64,000 nucleotides of DNA from Terriglobus saanensis SP1PR4 (GTDB lineage Bacteria; Acidobacteriota; Terriglobia; Terriglobales; Acidobacteriaceae). The stretch's first letter is position 1, and each line of letters begins with the position of its first letter. Positions 9,618 through 19,179 of the stretch are shown piece by piece. The stretch is taken from positions 3,472,001-3,536,000 of the forward strand of contig NC_014963.1 of assembly GCF_000179915.2 (NCBI RefSeq), written 5' to 3'. Both the position numbers and the translations under genes were made by a program. Under the pieces are notes generated by a model. The model searched no databases and had not been told where the DNA came from. It was given only the letters and a program-made list of their open reading frames with translations.

Positions 9618-11252
9618 ATGTTTGAAGCGCACCGATCCGACACCCCCCCTGGAGTCGCCGATCACCTTCGGCCAGCAATATCAAAGGTATACCGGTGGCA
9701 AAAGAAGCGCTTTGTTGGCGCTGTATGCGTGGGGCTGATTGCGTTGGCGCTTCCTGCTGATTCCGCTGGAGAAACGGTTCTGCGAGGTCGCCTCGCCGCG
9801 GATATCCTTTCACTTGATCCCGGGACATTCCGCGATGCGAATACGGATGCGGTCGTGCTCCATATCGTTGAAGGTTTGGTTGCATCGCGGGAAGATGGAT
9901 CGCTTGGTCCCATGCTCGCCAGCCGTTGGAAGATCTCTGACGAGGGCAAAACCTACACGTTTACGTTGCGCGAAGGCGTGGTCTTTCATAACGGTGCTCC
10001 GTTCACATCCGATGACGTGCTGTGGTCGCTCACCCGCTATCTGAAACCCAAGACGCACTGGCGGTGCCGTTCCGATTTCAGCCAGGATGGCATGACGCAA
10101 ATCCTATCGATCCTCACGCCTGATCCTCAAACCGTCGTGATTCGACTCAGCAAAGCAGCCCCACTCTTTCTCAAAACGCTCGCCCGCTCCGATTGCGGGG
10201 GCACCGGCATCCTTCAACGTAATTCGGTGGGACCAGATGGTATCTTTCGTACGCCGATCGGTACGGGACCATTCCAGGTAGGGGTCTGGAAGCGTAACCA
10301 GTACATCGAACTCGACCGCTTCCCTCGCTACGCTTCGTTGCCGGGCCCGCGTGATGGAAACTGCGGTGGTAAGCAAGCTTTGGTAGACAAGGTACGATTT
10401 CTCATCATTCCCGACGGATCGGCAGCACGGGTGGCACTGCTGCGAGGTAGCCTGGATGTTCTTGACGCTGTAAACGCAACAGAACTGGCCAGCATAAAAG
10501 GAAAGCCTGGCATCCGCATTGAGATGAACTCAGAGATGGATTTTTACGTACTCCTTTTTCAGACAAAGGATCCAGTTCTGCAAGATGTCCGCATCCGGCG
10601 TGCAATCGCTCTATCCATCGACGGCATAGGGTTGACCAGGGTAGTAACGATGGGCACAGCTCAGCCCGACAGCTCACCTGTCCCAAATGTCAGCCCGTTC
10701 CATGGGCCGGTAGAATCTGCAATCCTGAAACAGAATTTGGATATGGCGCGTCGCCTCGTAAAGGAAAGCGGCTACCACGGCCAGCCCATTCAGATCATCA
10801 CCAATCGCCGCTATCCACAAAATTTTGACTCCGCCGTTCTTATCCAAGCAATGGCGGCTCGTGCAGGAATCAACCTGCAAATCGAAATCCTTGACTGGGC
10901 CACGCAATCCGACCGATACGCGTCCGGTTCGTACCAGACGATGGCGCATTCCTTCTCCGCCCGTCTCGATCCATCGTTCAACTTTCTCGTCCTCATCGGT
11001 GATAAATCCAAAGAGCCGCGCAAAACCTGGGATACGCCGTACTCCAAGCAGCTGCTTCAGGCATCGATGCAGATTGAGGATCCTGCAAAGCGTCAACTTG
11101 CGATTGATGCATTGCAGCGACAGTTTATTGAAGATGTGCCCGCCGTCGTCCTCTACAACTCGACACGGATAGCCGCCGTACGAACGAACGTCATCGGCTA
11201 CAGAGGTTGGCCCGCCGACCAGCAGCGTCTGTGGAGTGTCGGCTTTAAATAA
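9618..11252 (+). CDS. Peptide-type ABC transporter substrate-binding protein (SBP_bac_5)
   Basis: Periplasmic binding protein, probably the partner of the permeases at 306-3723. The start at 9618 has GAGG six bases upstream; ATG 9603 and GTG 9579 are alternatives. A signal peptide (basic KKRF, then a hydrophobic stretch to about ADSAGE) is followed by the SBP_bac_5 fold: an ILSLDPGTF-type start, EGLVASREDGSLGPMLA, and YTFTLREGVVFHNGAPFTSDDV. The C-terminus has the ALQRQFIEDVPAVVLYN pattern. No lipobox cysteine is present at the cleavage site, so it is a soluble binder. It follows the aconitase gene in the same direction and ends in a strong terminator. Confidence 0.9.
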   Translation: MFEAHRSDTPPGVADHLRPAISKVYRWQKKRFVGAVCVGLIALALPADSAGETVLRGRLAADILSLDPGTFRDANTDAVVLHIVEGLVASREDGSLGPMLASRWKISDEGKTYTFTLREGVVFHNGAPFTSDDVLWSLTRYLKPKTHWRCRSDFSQDGMTQILSILTPDPQTVVIRLSKAAPLFLKTLARSDCGGTGILQRNSVGPDGIFRTPIGTGPFQVGVWKRNQYIELDRFPRYASLPGPRDGNCGGKQALVDKVRFLIIPDGSAARVALLRGSLDVLDAVNATELASIKGKPGIRIEMNSEMDFYVLLFQTKDPVLQDVRIRRAIALSIDGIGLTRVVTMGTAQPDSSPVPNVSPFHGPVESAILKQNLDMARRLVKESGYHGQPIQIITNRRYPQNFDSAVLIQAMAARAGINLQIEILDWATQSDRYASGSYQTMAHSFSARLDPSFNFLVLIGDKSKEPRKTWDTPYSKQLLQASMQIEDPAKRQLAIDALQRQFIEDVPAVVLYNSTRIAAVRTNVIGYRGWPADQQRLWSVGFK

Positions 11253-11287
11253 CAACTCAGCTCGTATTTGAGCTGAGTTGTTTTATT
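11251..11287 (+). terminator. Rho-independent terminator after the binding-protein gene
   Basis: A perfect 13-bp stem (AACAACTCAGCTC at 11251-11263 and its complement at 11270-11282) with a 6-base loop runs into TTTTATT. It begins inside the stop codon of the binding-protein gene. The A-rich left arm would allow it to work also for the convergent tannase-family operon. Confidence 0.85.
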
Positions 11288-11312
11288 CAATCATGCATCC
11301 TTCACGGCAGTT

Positions 11313-12938
11313 CTAACGCTGATTGACACAGCGATAGTTCTTCGCCTCATCCGAGCTACCTTTGCCGTTCCACCTCGCAACCTTGGGATAAGCGCACACA
11401 GGAATGGTGCGTTCGACCACTCCGTCCTTACGATGAGCGGCAATCATCTCCTCCGGGGAGGCACCCTGGCTGACCCAGCGGTCGAGGGCAATCAACATAT
11501 CGTGTTCCGCATCTGGATGCGGCCACTTGGGTACACCGTCTGGATCATCGACGCCACGCGCGCCACCAGCCAGTTCATAGCCCTGGCCCCCATTGCAATG
11601 CGACATCCCCGGAACGATAAAGAGTCGCATGAAGTCCTGCACCTTGGAAGCGCCTCCCACCACGTGCTCTACCTTATCGTAGTAAGCAATTGCGTCTCCA
11701 GGAGGCCCAACCGGATCAACCCAGCCGTGATACATCATGAGCTTGCCGCCATGTGCTTTGAAGGCTCGCAGATCGCCGCTGCTGGCATTTACCTCCGCCA
11801 TTCTGGCGTCTCCAGTCGTTACATCGTGGTCATAGTCGAAGGTATGCCAATCCCAGTCAGGATTGTTGAAGACCCAGTACTTCCAAACGTCGAGCCGCGA
11901 TGGTTCCTTCGGTCCGGTGATGAAGTTTTTCCAGCCCGTATAGTCACCACCAGTAATCACCTCACTGCCCGGAGCATAGCCGGCGATGATCTGTTCGCCC
12001 GTCCGAGAATTGCGCGGTCCCGCATAGATCTTCTTCGTCGCCTCTACTTGCGTCGAGGTCAGGCACGCAGCCGTCTCTGGCCCTTTACACAGCAGCACCG
12101 CGGGATCGAACTTGCACGCGAGGGGATCTTCAAGGATGCCATCCTTGACACCATCTTTTGCATCGCATGCATCGATCGCCGCCTTGTGAATCAACGGCAG
12201 TTTGTCGTCCGGCAAAATCAGTTGGCCGTCAGGATGCACCGCAGCGAATCCCCAGAGAAAGCCAACGTTGAGGTGAACGCGATCGTTCCCGGCATCCCCT
12301 GCGAGAATGCCATCGTAGTCATCCGGAAAGCGCTGCGCCTCCTGCAGAGCCTGGTGTCCACCGGTGGAACATCCATTGAAATAGGAATGTACCGGCGGCG
12401 CCCCGTAATACTTGTTCAGGATCAGCTTTGCCGCTTCGGTCGTCACATGCACCGCGCGGTAGCCCCAGTCAGCTATCCTCTCCGGATGACCAATGGCAAA
12501 CTTTACATCGCCACCTGTATGTCCTGTGTCTGTGCTGGTGGCCGCATATCCCAGGTTGACCGCATTTTCCAACGGTCCGTAGCTGATGCGTCCGTTATAG
12601 GCGCCATTGCCAACACCTTGCAGCCGATGGTTCCAGGCTGCGGCCACAGGCAGCCAAACCTCAAAGCCAATTGTTGACTCCGCCACCGGATGAATCACGC
12701 CCACCACGCGACAGAAGGCTGGTACCGCCGCAGGATAGATCTTGCGCTCTGAGGTCGACTTCTCGTATGAGGGAATAAAGGTACCCGCGGCGACTTCGAC
12801 CGCCGATGTAATCGAAGTATTTGGAAGTTGCAACGAACCCAGTTCCCCACAGGTACTGCCAAAAGCGCGCAGTGGCGCAACTGCGGCAGCTCCTAGTAAA
12901 AATGCAGACAAACCAATTCGGCGATTCAAGTTCTTCAT
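11313..12938 (-). CDS. Tannase/feruloyl esterase family protein, secreted
   Basis: A 541-aa exported esterase. It starts with a signal peptide (NRRIGLSAFLLGAAAVAPLRAFG). The nucleophile motif GCSTGG and the disulfide-linked His motif GMSHCNGG give the C-S...H-C arrangement of tannases, feruloyl esterases and MHETase. The catalytic aspartate is probably in YHGWVDPVGPPGD. Family members cut aromatic esters such as galloyl or feruloyl esters. It is the last gene of a minus-strand operon after an aconitase-like and an SGNH hydrolase gene (53-base gap). The true ester cannot be named. Confidence 0.88.
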   Translation of the reverse strand: MKNLNRRIGLSAFLLGAAAVAPLRAFGSTCGELGSLQLPNTSITSAVEVAAGTFIPSYEKSTSERKIYPAAVPAFCRVVGVIHPVAESTIGFEVWLPVAAAWNHRLQGVGNGAYNGRISYGPLENAVNLGYAATSTDTGHTGGDVKFAIGHPERIADWGYRAVHVTTEAAKLILNKYYGAPPVHSYFNGCSTGGHQALQEAQRFPDDYDGILAGDAGNDRVHLNVGFLWGFAAVHPDGQLILPDDKLPLIHKAAIDACDAKDGVKDGILEDPLACKFDPAVLLCKGPETAACLTSTQVEATKKIYAGPRNSRTGEQIIAGYAPGSEVITGGDYTGWKNFITGPKEPSRLDVWKYWVFNNPDWDWHTFDYDHDVTTGDARMAEVNASSGDLRAFKAHGGKLMMYHGWVDPVGPPGDAIAYYDKVEHVVGGASKVQDFMRLFIVPGMSHCNGGQGYELAGGARGVDDPDGVPKWPHPDAEHDMLIALDRWVSQGASPEEMIAAHRKDGVVERTIPVCAYPKVARWNGKGSSDEAKNYRCVNQR

Positions 12939-12991
12939 GATCGATATCCTTTGGGGTCAGATTGTCTGCTCGATTGCATAGAGAAATACTT

Positions 12992-13744
12992 TTATCGGTG
13001 AGCCAGCTCTCGCTCAATGGCTTGATTCACGAGGGGCTCCATCTTTTCGTACCCGGCGTGGTTGGGATGAAGACCATCGATCGTAAGGGACGTCTGCAAT
13101 CGATCGTGCCCATCTGTCATCGCTGCGTAGTAATCGACATACTGGACGTGCCTCTCAGCCGCATGGCTCTTCAACCATGCATTCAGCCGAAGGATGTCTT
13201 CGGGATGACGATCCGTCGTCTGCGGACGGAGCGCATCGCTGACTGGCAGCACGGAGCAAAGAATGATGCGCTCATGGTTCGCTTCTGCGAGATCCACGAT
13301 GGAGCTGATCGTCTGTTCGATGAAGGCGACCGTATCGGAAACCTTGAAAGCGACGAGATCATTGGTTCCGGCCAACAAGACGACTACCTTCGGCTTCAGG
13401 GCCAGAACATCGCTCCTATAACGAAGCAGCATCTGACCCGCATTTCCACCGTTGATACCACGATCAATATAGTTCGGCTTGTCCTGAAACAGGCTGGAGT
13501 ACTTTGCATCCTGCCAGTGATTCGTAATGGAGTCACCCAGAAAAACCACTCGGGGCAATGTGATGGGCAATGCGGCTAGCCGCTTATTCTCTGCTTCGTA
13601 GACTCCAAGCCGAGCCCAGTCTTCAAGAGGCGGATGGATATTAGTATGCGTCAAGGGTGCAGCCGATGACACAGTGGCTGGCGTCGTCTGAGAAATCCCT
13701 GCGGAAGCCAGAAAGAAAGTAAAGAGCAGAGCGGACAATTTCAT
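12992..13744 (-). CDS. Secreted SGNH/GDSL-family esterase
   Basis: A 250-aa SGNH hydrolase with a signal peptide (MKLSALLFTFFLASAGISQ). Block I is VVFLGDSIT, block II has the glycine in NGGNAGQMLLRY, block III is LLAGTNDL and block V is DGLHPNHAGY with the catalytic Asp and His. Such enzymes remove acetyl or other acyl groups from sugars or glycans. It lies 23 bases after the aconitase-like gene and before the tannase-family gene in the same direction, suggesting that the two exported esterases act on the same natural ester. Confidence 0.88.
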   Translation of the reverse strand: MKLSALLFTFFLASAGISQTTPATVSSAAPLTHTNIHPPLEDWARLGVYEAENKRLAALPITLPRVVFLGDSITNHWQDAKYSSLFQDKPNYIDRGINGGNAGQMLLRYRSDVLALKPKVVVLLAGTNDLVAFKVSDTVAFIEQTISSIVDLAEANHERIILCSVLPVSDALRPQTTDRHPEDILRLNAWLKSHAAERHVQYVDYYAAMTDGHDRLQTSLTIDGLHPNHAGYEKMEPLVNQAIERELAHR

Positions 13745-13767
13745 CTTTCGTCTCCTGGTCGTGATAT

Positions 13768-16452
13768 CTAGGCGTGCACTGGCTCCAGTTCGAGCAGTTG
13801 TCGTAGAACATACGGCAGCAGTCCACCGTGTCGAAGATATTCAACTTCCATCGCAGTCTGCGCGCGCAGCAGAAGTCCGATCTCTTCGACGGCACCCGTT
13901 TGACGGTGAATACGCAACGTAACAACCTGCGAGGGCATCAAGTCCTGACTAAGACCCAAAAGGTCGAAGCTCTCCGTGCCATCGAGCCTCAGCGAGTCCC
14001 GCTTCCTACCATCGAGAAACTGCAGCGGAAGCACTCCCATGCCGATCAGATTCGACCGGTGTATGCGTTCGAAGCTCTCCGCTATCACAGCACGAACTCC
14101 CAGCAGAGCCGGTCCTTTGGCGGCCCAGTCCCGACTCGAGCCACCCCCATAGTCACTTCCGGCAATGATGAGAAGCGGCGTCTGTCGCTCACGATAGCGC
14201 AGGGCCGCCTCGTAGACGGAGAGTACGTCACCTTCGGGTTGCAAAAGTGTTTGCGGAATAGAACTTTTGTTTGAAGGTAAGAGCTCGTTGCGCAATCGAG
14301 GATTACTGAACAGTCCACGCAGCATTACCTCGTGGTTTCCACGACGCGTTGAATACTGATTGAAGTCTGTAGGAGCAACGCCGCAAGCAGCCAGGTAAAC
14401 TCCCGCAAGGCTATGCTGCGGGATTGCGCCTGCTGGCGAGACATGGTCTGTCGTAATCGAGTCACCCAACAACAGCAGAAGTCTGGCTCCATAGATATTG
14501 CTCCGCGGAACAGGAGAGTTTGCCACGTCATCGAAGTAAGTCGGTTGTCGAAGATAGGTAGACTGCTCTCGCCACTTGTAGGTTTGGCCTTCATCGCTAA
14601 GAATCTTCTGCCATGCCTCGGGCCCCGCGAAAACAGTGCCTGAGCGACCGCGAAAGACGGAGGGTGTAACAAACTCAGCAAACACCTCTTCTATCTCCTC
14701 ATCCGTTGGCCAGATATCCGCAAGATAAACAGGAACGCCAACCGTAGTGATACTCAGGGGCTCGGTGGCAAGATTGATGAGTACCGAACCGGCAAGCGCA
14801 TATGCGACCACAAGCGCCGGAGAACCCAGGTATGCCGCACGCACGGAGGGGTTAATCCTGTCTTCAAAGTTACGATTGCCCGAAAGCACAGCAGTCCCCA
14901 CGAGTTCGTCCCGCTGCGCCAGCAGAGCCAGTTCGTCGTCAATCTGACCGGAGTTGCCGATGCAGGTCATGCATCCGTAGCCGACCAACTGAAAGCCAAG
15001 CTCGTCGAGAGGTGCCTGAAGCCCGGCGGCAAGAAGGTAGTCAGACACGACATGAGAGCCGGGAGACAGTGAGGTCTTCACCCAGGGAGGCACGCTAAGC
15101 CCGTTGCGCCGCGCGTTACGCGCCAACAAACCAGCCCCAATCATCAGTGCGGGGTTCGATGTGTTCGTGCAGGAGGTGATGGACGCGATGAGTACCGCAC
15201 CATCCTGGACAGAATAGGGCTGTCCCGGAACCACGATGGAACGCGGCTGTTTCACCTCAATCGGCGCCGCGGCAAGCATGGAAAGGAAGCTATCTCGTAC
15301 CTGCGAGAGAGCAACGCGGTCCTGCGGCCTCTTCGGTCCCGCCAGACTTGGCTCTACTGTAGCAAGATCAAATTCGACCACTTCGGTAAACATCGGTACA
15401 TGGTCGGGAGTATGCCAAAGCCCCTGCACCTTCGCGTAGTCCTCAACGATCTCAACGTGATGGGCGCTCTTGCCAATCAGTCGCAGATACTCCAGGGTAC
15501 GTTCGTCGATCGGAAACAAGGAGGATGTAGCACCATACTCTGGAGCCATATTCGATACTGTAGCGCGGTCTGCAACATTCAGAGAGGTGATGCCGGGACC
15601 AAAGAATTCAACAATTTTTTCGATAACCTGGACGCCTCGCAATACCTCGGTCAACGTAAGGGCCAGGTCCGTGGCGTTCACTCCGGCCCGCAGGCGATTG
15701 ACCAGTCGAATACCGACGACCTCTGGTACGCGCAGCGCGATGGGCTGACCAAGCGCAGCGGCCTCTCCCTCGATTCCGCCGACACCCCATGCGAGGATCC
15801 CGAGCGCATTGATCATCGGGGTATGGCTGTCGGTCCCTACAAGCGTATCGGGAACTAGCATGGGCGGGCCGGAAAGTTGTGGCACAACACGCACCACCTC
15901 GCTCAAGTGCTCCAGGTTCACCTGATGCAGTATCCCCGTGGCCGGCGGCACCACACGAAAGTTAGCCAGGCTTTGCTGTGCCCAGCGGATAAAAGAGTAG
16001 CGTTCGGCGTTTCGCTCAAAGTCTCGATCAAGATTGAAGAGGAATGCGTCCGCCGATCCTGCGCGGTCCACCATGACCGAATGATCAATCACAAGATCGA
16101 CTGGAATCTGAGGGTTAACGATCGCCGGATCTCCGCCACGCTGGACGACAGCGTCTCGCAACGCCGCGATGTCCACCAGCGCTGGCACACACGTCGTATC
16201 GTGCATCAATACACGAGCCGGATAAAATTCGATCTCGGCATGCGTGCGTCCGCCACCCGCGAGCCAGGACTGAAAAGCGTTGAGCGAGCCAGGTGACCGG
16301 CGGGCAGCATTCTCGGCCAGAATCTTCAAGGAACAAGGCAAGCGGCGAAAATTCTCGTCGCCCCATCCTGCCGAGACAAGAACGTACTCCACATTCGCAA
16401 TGAGCAGCTTCGTTGTTCGTGCGTAAGTTGTGTCATTCAGCCGCTCTTTCAT
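13768..16452 (-). CDS. acnA: Aconitase-family hydratase, second copy
   Basis: An 894-aa AcnA-type [4Fe-4S] hydratase, paralogous to the gene at 6596. The cluster ligands are C428 (TSCTNTSNP), C494 and C497 (GCMTC), with the same 66/3 spacing. The swivel domain shows SITTDHVSPAGAI and GGGSSRDWAAKGPALLGVRAV. The two copies differ in sequence throughout, so this is not a recent duplication. It heads an operon with two exported esterases and is divergent from the GntR regulator. Having two hydratases plus a PrpF isomerase matches the dehydrate-isomerise-rehydrate logic of the AcnD/PrpF/AcnB methylcitrate pathway; this is inference. Confidence 0.92.
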   Translation of the reverse strand: MKERLNDTTYARTTKLLIANVEYVLVSAGWGDENFRRLPCSLKILAENAARRSPGSLNAFQSWLAGGGRTHAEIEFYPARVLMHDTTCVPALVDIAALRDAVVQRGGDPAIVNPQIPVDLVIDHSVMVDRAGSADAFLFNLDRDFERNAERYSFIRWAQQSLANFRVVPPATGILHQVNLEHLSEVVRVVPQLSGPPMLVPDTLVGTDSHTPMINALGILAWGVGGIEGEAAALGQPIALRVPEVVGIRLVNRLRAGVNATDLALTLTEVLRGVQVIEKIVEFFGPGITSLNVADRATVSNMAPEYGATSSLFPIDERTLEYLRLIGKSAHHVEIVEDYAKVQGLWHTPDHVPMFTEVVEFDLATVEPSLAGPKRPQDRVALSQVRDSFLSMLAAAPIEVKQPRSIVVPGQPYSVQDGAVLIASITSCTNTSNPALMIGAGLLARNARRNGLSVPPWVKTSLSPGSHVVSDYLLAAGLQAPLDELGFQLVGYGCMTCIGNSGQIDDELALLAQRDELVGTAVLSGNRNFEDRINPSVRAAYLGSPALVVAYALAGSVLINLATEPLSITTVGVPVYLADIWPTDEEIEEVFAEFVTPSVFRGRSGTVFAGPEAWQKILSDEGQTYKWREQSTYLRQPTYFDDVANSPVPRSNIYGARLLLLLGDSITTDHVSPAGAIPQHSLAGVYLAACGVAPTDFNQYSTRRGNHEVMLRGLFSNPRLRNELLPSNKSSIPQTLLQPEGDVLSVYEAALRYRERQTPLLIIAGSDYGGGSSRDWAAKGPALLGVRAVIAESFERIHRSNLIGMGVLPLQFLDGRKRDSLRLDGTESFDLLGLSQDLMPSQVVTLRIHRQTGAVEEIGLLLRAQTAMEVEYLRHGGLLPYVLRQLLELEPVHA

Positions 16453-16518
16453 TGGGGCGTCTTACCGCCACGCAGCTCGTAGCTCATCCGGTTTATGTCA
16501 CATCTAAGCATTGGATTA

Positions 16519-16549
16519 TTCGTATTTTATACCAATAAAAAACAAATAG
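16519..16549. promoter_or_regulatory. Candidate operator between the second aconitase operon and gntR
   Basis: TTCGTATTTTATA with CAAA at the same offset as in the copies at 6491 and 19067, followed by the symmetric GTACAAAGTAC (16549-16559). It lies in the 200-base divergent region between the aconitase operon and the regulator gene, where autoregulation would be expected. Confidence 0.4.
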
Positions 16550-16654
16550 TACAAAGTACAATCATCGTGGTTTGGATTCATACCGTTACTAGGTCGCCTG
16601 ACACGGTAGCCGATCCAGGATTTCGCATCTACTGCAGGAAAAGAAGGTTCGGAA

Positions 16655-17602
16655 TTGAAGCGTAAGCAGAGCCGTTCAGAAACGGAATCATCCGCGTTGC
16701 CAACGCAACTCGCCTCACAGATCGTAGAGTTGCTCCGCACTACGAAAAGGAAGGCCGAAGAGCATCTGGCGGAACAGGAGTTCGCAGATGCGTTTAGGGT
16801 CTCCAGGACTCCGGTGCGGGAGGCGTTCCGACTACTCGAAGAGATGAACGTTCTGGAGAAGCGGCCGAATCGAGGTTATTTTCTGCTGCGCGACGCTGAT
16901 GCGTTTGAACATCAGCATCTGCAGGCGGGAGAAACAGACGATAGGGTGTACTTCGACATTGCGGCCGACCGTCTTTCGGGAGCGCTGCCTGAACGTTTCA
17001 CTGAGAACCAGCTCATGCGCCACTACGACGTAAGTCGCAGCCGGCTGGTCAAATACCTCCTGCGCATGCAGCACGAGGGCTGGCTCGAGAGGCTTCCGGG
17101 CCACGGCTGGGAGTTTCAACCCACTCTAAGTTCGCCTGAAGTGTACGAGCAAAGCTTCCGCTTCCGACTGCTCATCGAACCGGTCGCTCTGCTTGAGCCC
17201 GGTTATACATTGAGTACCGATGCAATCGCGGATCTCCGCAATCAACAGCAGGCGATGCTAGACGGCGGAATCTTCAGCTATAGCCGCAGCCATACTTTCC
17301 AGATCGGCGCTGCGTTTCACGAAACACTTGTAGCGGGAGCTCAGAATCCCTTCCTTCTGGAATCCATTCGGCGCGTGAATCGTTTGCGTCGCCTGATGGA
17401 ATACCGCCTTACCGCCGGACGCTCGCGCATGATTCAACAGTGCAAGGAGCACCTTGCTCTGCTTGACTTGGTTGAGAGTGGAGACTTACAGGCGGCCTCC
17501 GCCTTCTTACAGAAGCACCTTGAGGGTGCGCGGACACAGAAGATAGGGCTGGCACAAAAGGCTGGATCAGCGCTAACAAGAGTTACTTCTAAAGACCTCT
17601 AA
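16655..17602 (+). CDS. GntR-family regulator with two winged-helix domains and an FCD-like effector domain
   Basis: A 315-aa regulator. A TTG start at 16655 is used; AAGAAGG lies 7 bases upstream. It carries two GntR-type winged helices: residues about 38-75 (EFADAFRVSRTPVREAFRLL, then wing NRGYFL) and about 114-152 (ENQLMRHYDVSRSRLVKYLL, then wing GHGWEF). Residues about 165-300 are a helical ligand domain of FCD type with the His residues expected for a metal/acid site (HTFQIGAAFHETL, KEHLALLD). FCD regulators commonly respond to carboxylic acids. It is divergent from the aconitase/esterase operon and is the natural candidate for reading the shared AT-rich motif. A tandem helix pair is unusual for this family. 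Confidence 0.88.
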   Translation: MKRKQSRSETESSALPTQLASQIVELLRTTKRKAEEHLAEQEFADAFRVSRTPVREAFRLLEEMNVLEKRPNRGYFLLRDADAFEHQHLQAGETDDRVYFDIAADRLSGALPERFTENQLMRHYDVSRSRLVKYLLRMQHEGWLERLPGHGWEFQPTLSSPEVYEQSFRFRLLIEPVALLEPGYTLSTDAIADLRNQQQAMLDGGIFSYSRSHTFQIGAAFHETLVAGAQNPFLLESIRRVNRLRRLMEYRLTAGRSRMIQQCKEHLALLDLVESGDLQAASAFLQKHLEGARTQKIGLAQKAGSALTRVTSKDL

Positions 17603-17603
17603 C

Positions 17604-18965
17604 CTACGCCTGGCGCAGTGCCGTTAGGTCATTTTTTCTGCGATTACTCCGTCCAATCATCAATACGATCACACCGCTCAGCGCAAGGAATCCACCCAGA
17701 AATACCAGCGTCAACGCATAATTGCCCGTAGCACCGCGCACCCACCCGGTCATGTAGGGACCGAAAAAGCCTCCCAGGTTGCCAACCGAGTTGATCAGCG
17801 CAAATCCAGCGGCAGCCGATGCACCTGAGAGAGTCGCAGCTGGCATCGTCCAAAAGATCGTGTTGGAGCACCAGATACCAGTCGCGGCAATGCAAAGTCC
17901 AGCCATGGCGAGGAACGCATTTCCCGAATACGCCGCGAGAATGAAACCAGCCGCTCCAAAGAACGCTGGAAATGCAATGTGGCGCGGCCGTTCCCCTGTC
18001 CGGTCCGACCTGCGGCCCACGTAAATGCTGCCGACTGCCGCGCAAAGATATGGAATGGCAGACACGAAGCCCGTCTGTAGAGTTGTCAGATGGCCGATTG
18101 ATTTCACAATCTGCGGCAGCCAAAGTGCAATCCCGTAAAAGGACAACAAGACACAAAACTTCGAGGCTGCAAACGCCAGCGTCGGCCCATGCAGAAAGAC
18201 CGCACTTGCTGTTGCTGGAGACACACACTCGCGCTCTTTCGATTCAGAGCGCAGGATCGATGCGAGCCAGGCGCGCTCGTCAGGGGCCAGCCACTTCGCC
18301 TCTTCCGGTCGATCCGTCAACCACCAGATTGCAAGAATGCCCAACACCATTGAGGGCAATCCTTCCAAGAAAAAAAGCCATCGCCACGCCGCGAAACCTA
18401 GCATATTGCCGAAGGAAAGCAACGTCGTTGAAAGCGGCGCACCAAAGATAATCGCGATCGGATTGCCAATCATGAAGATCGTGATGGCCGCAGCACGTTC
18501 CCTGGCTGGAAACCAACGCACCAGGTAAAGCATGATGCCGGGGAAAAACCCGGCCTCTGCCGCACCTAACAATAGTCGTCCAGCGTAAAGCGAGTGCTTA
18601 TCAAAAATAAACGCGTTTGCCGCAGCAATGATCCCCCAGGTAATCATGATGCGCGACAACCAAATCCGCGCACCCACCCTTTGCAGGATCAGGTTGCTTG
18701 GCACCTCAAGTCCTGTATAGGCCACAAAAAGAATGCCCGCCGCAAAACCATAGATCTGTGGAGTCAGATGCAGATCGTGATTCATCTGCAGTGCGGCAAA
18801 GCTGATATTTACGCGGTCCAGAAAGTTCGCGCAGAACATGGCGATCATGAATGGAATGAGATGAGCACTCACCTTTTTCATCGTGCGTTGCCGTAGTTGC
18901 TCTTCTTTGGTCGAGATCGGGATCCGGGCAGGCTCACTTCTAATTTCAGCTAGGTTGATCGACAT
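17604..18965 (-). CDS. MFS transporter, anion:cation symporter (ACS) type
   Basis: Inner-membrane carrier of about 453 aa with 12 predicted membrane segments. NFLDRVNISFAAL in the first helix and the loop RLLLGAAEAGFFPGIMLYL are hallmarks of ACS-family carriers for organic acids (phthalate, tartrate, glucarate, hydroxyphenylacetate). The start at 18965 (MSINLAE) places helix 1 normally; an ATG at 19052 would add 29 residues of uncharacteristic sequence. It converges on gntR with a 1-base gap and is divergent from rraA. It probably imports or exports an organic acid handled by this block. Confidence 0.87.
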   Translation of the reverse strand: MSINLAEIRSEPARIPISTKEEQLRQRTMKKVSAHLIPFMIAMFCANFLDRVNISFAALQMNHDLHLTPQIYGFAAGILFVAYTGLEVPSNLILQRVGARIWLSRIMITWGIIAAANAFIFDKHSLYAGRLLLGAAEAGFFPGIMLYLVRWFPARERAAAITIFMIGNPIAIIFGAPLSTTLLSFGNMLGFAAWRWLFFLEGLPSMVLGILAIWWLTDRPEEAKWLAPDERAWLASILRSESKERECVSPATASAVFLHGPTLAFAASKFCVLLSFYGIALWLPQIVKSIGHLTTLQTGFVSAIPYLCAAVGSIYVGRRSDRTGERPRHIAFPAFFGAAGFILAAYSGNAFLAMAGLCIAATGIWCSNTIFWTMPAATLSGASAAAGFALINSVGNLGGFFGPYMTGWVRGATGNYALTLVFLGGFLALSGVIVLMIGRSNRRKNDLTALRQA

Positions 18966-19066
18966 CAGTGCGGGCGCTCCAATTCTGAAAGCAGCGATAG
19001 TACGGGTGTAACGGGACCAAAAGACTTGTGCGGATACTAGGGCTGCACTCATGGCCTTGTCAATAA

Positions 19067-19097
19067 ATTGTATTTTGATGTACTAATAATCAAAACG
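19067..19097. promoter_or_regulatory. Candidate operator between the MFS and rraA genes
   Basis: ATTGTATTTT then, after 12 bases, ATCAAAA. It also forms the inverted repeat TTTTGAT (N9) ATCAAAA. It is the best match to the copy at 6491 and lies in a divergent promoter region of 214 bases. Confidence 0.5.
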
Positions 19098-19179
19098 GTC
19101 TGAATACAAGGCGCTATCTCTGAGGTGCACACGGTCCCTCTCCAAACTTCATTCCAGTCACTTGCTTGAGAGGAATTTG

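Noticed and set aside
11433-12677. 414-codon plus-strand open frame opposite the tannase-family gene
   Set aside because: Its translation has no recognisable domain, while the minus strand encodes a complete esterase with signal peptide and catalytic motifs.
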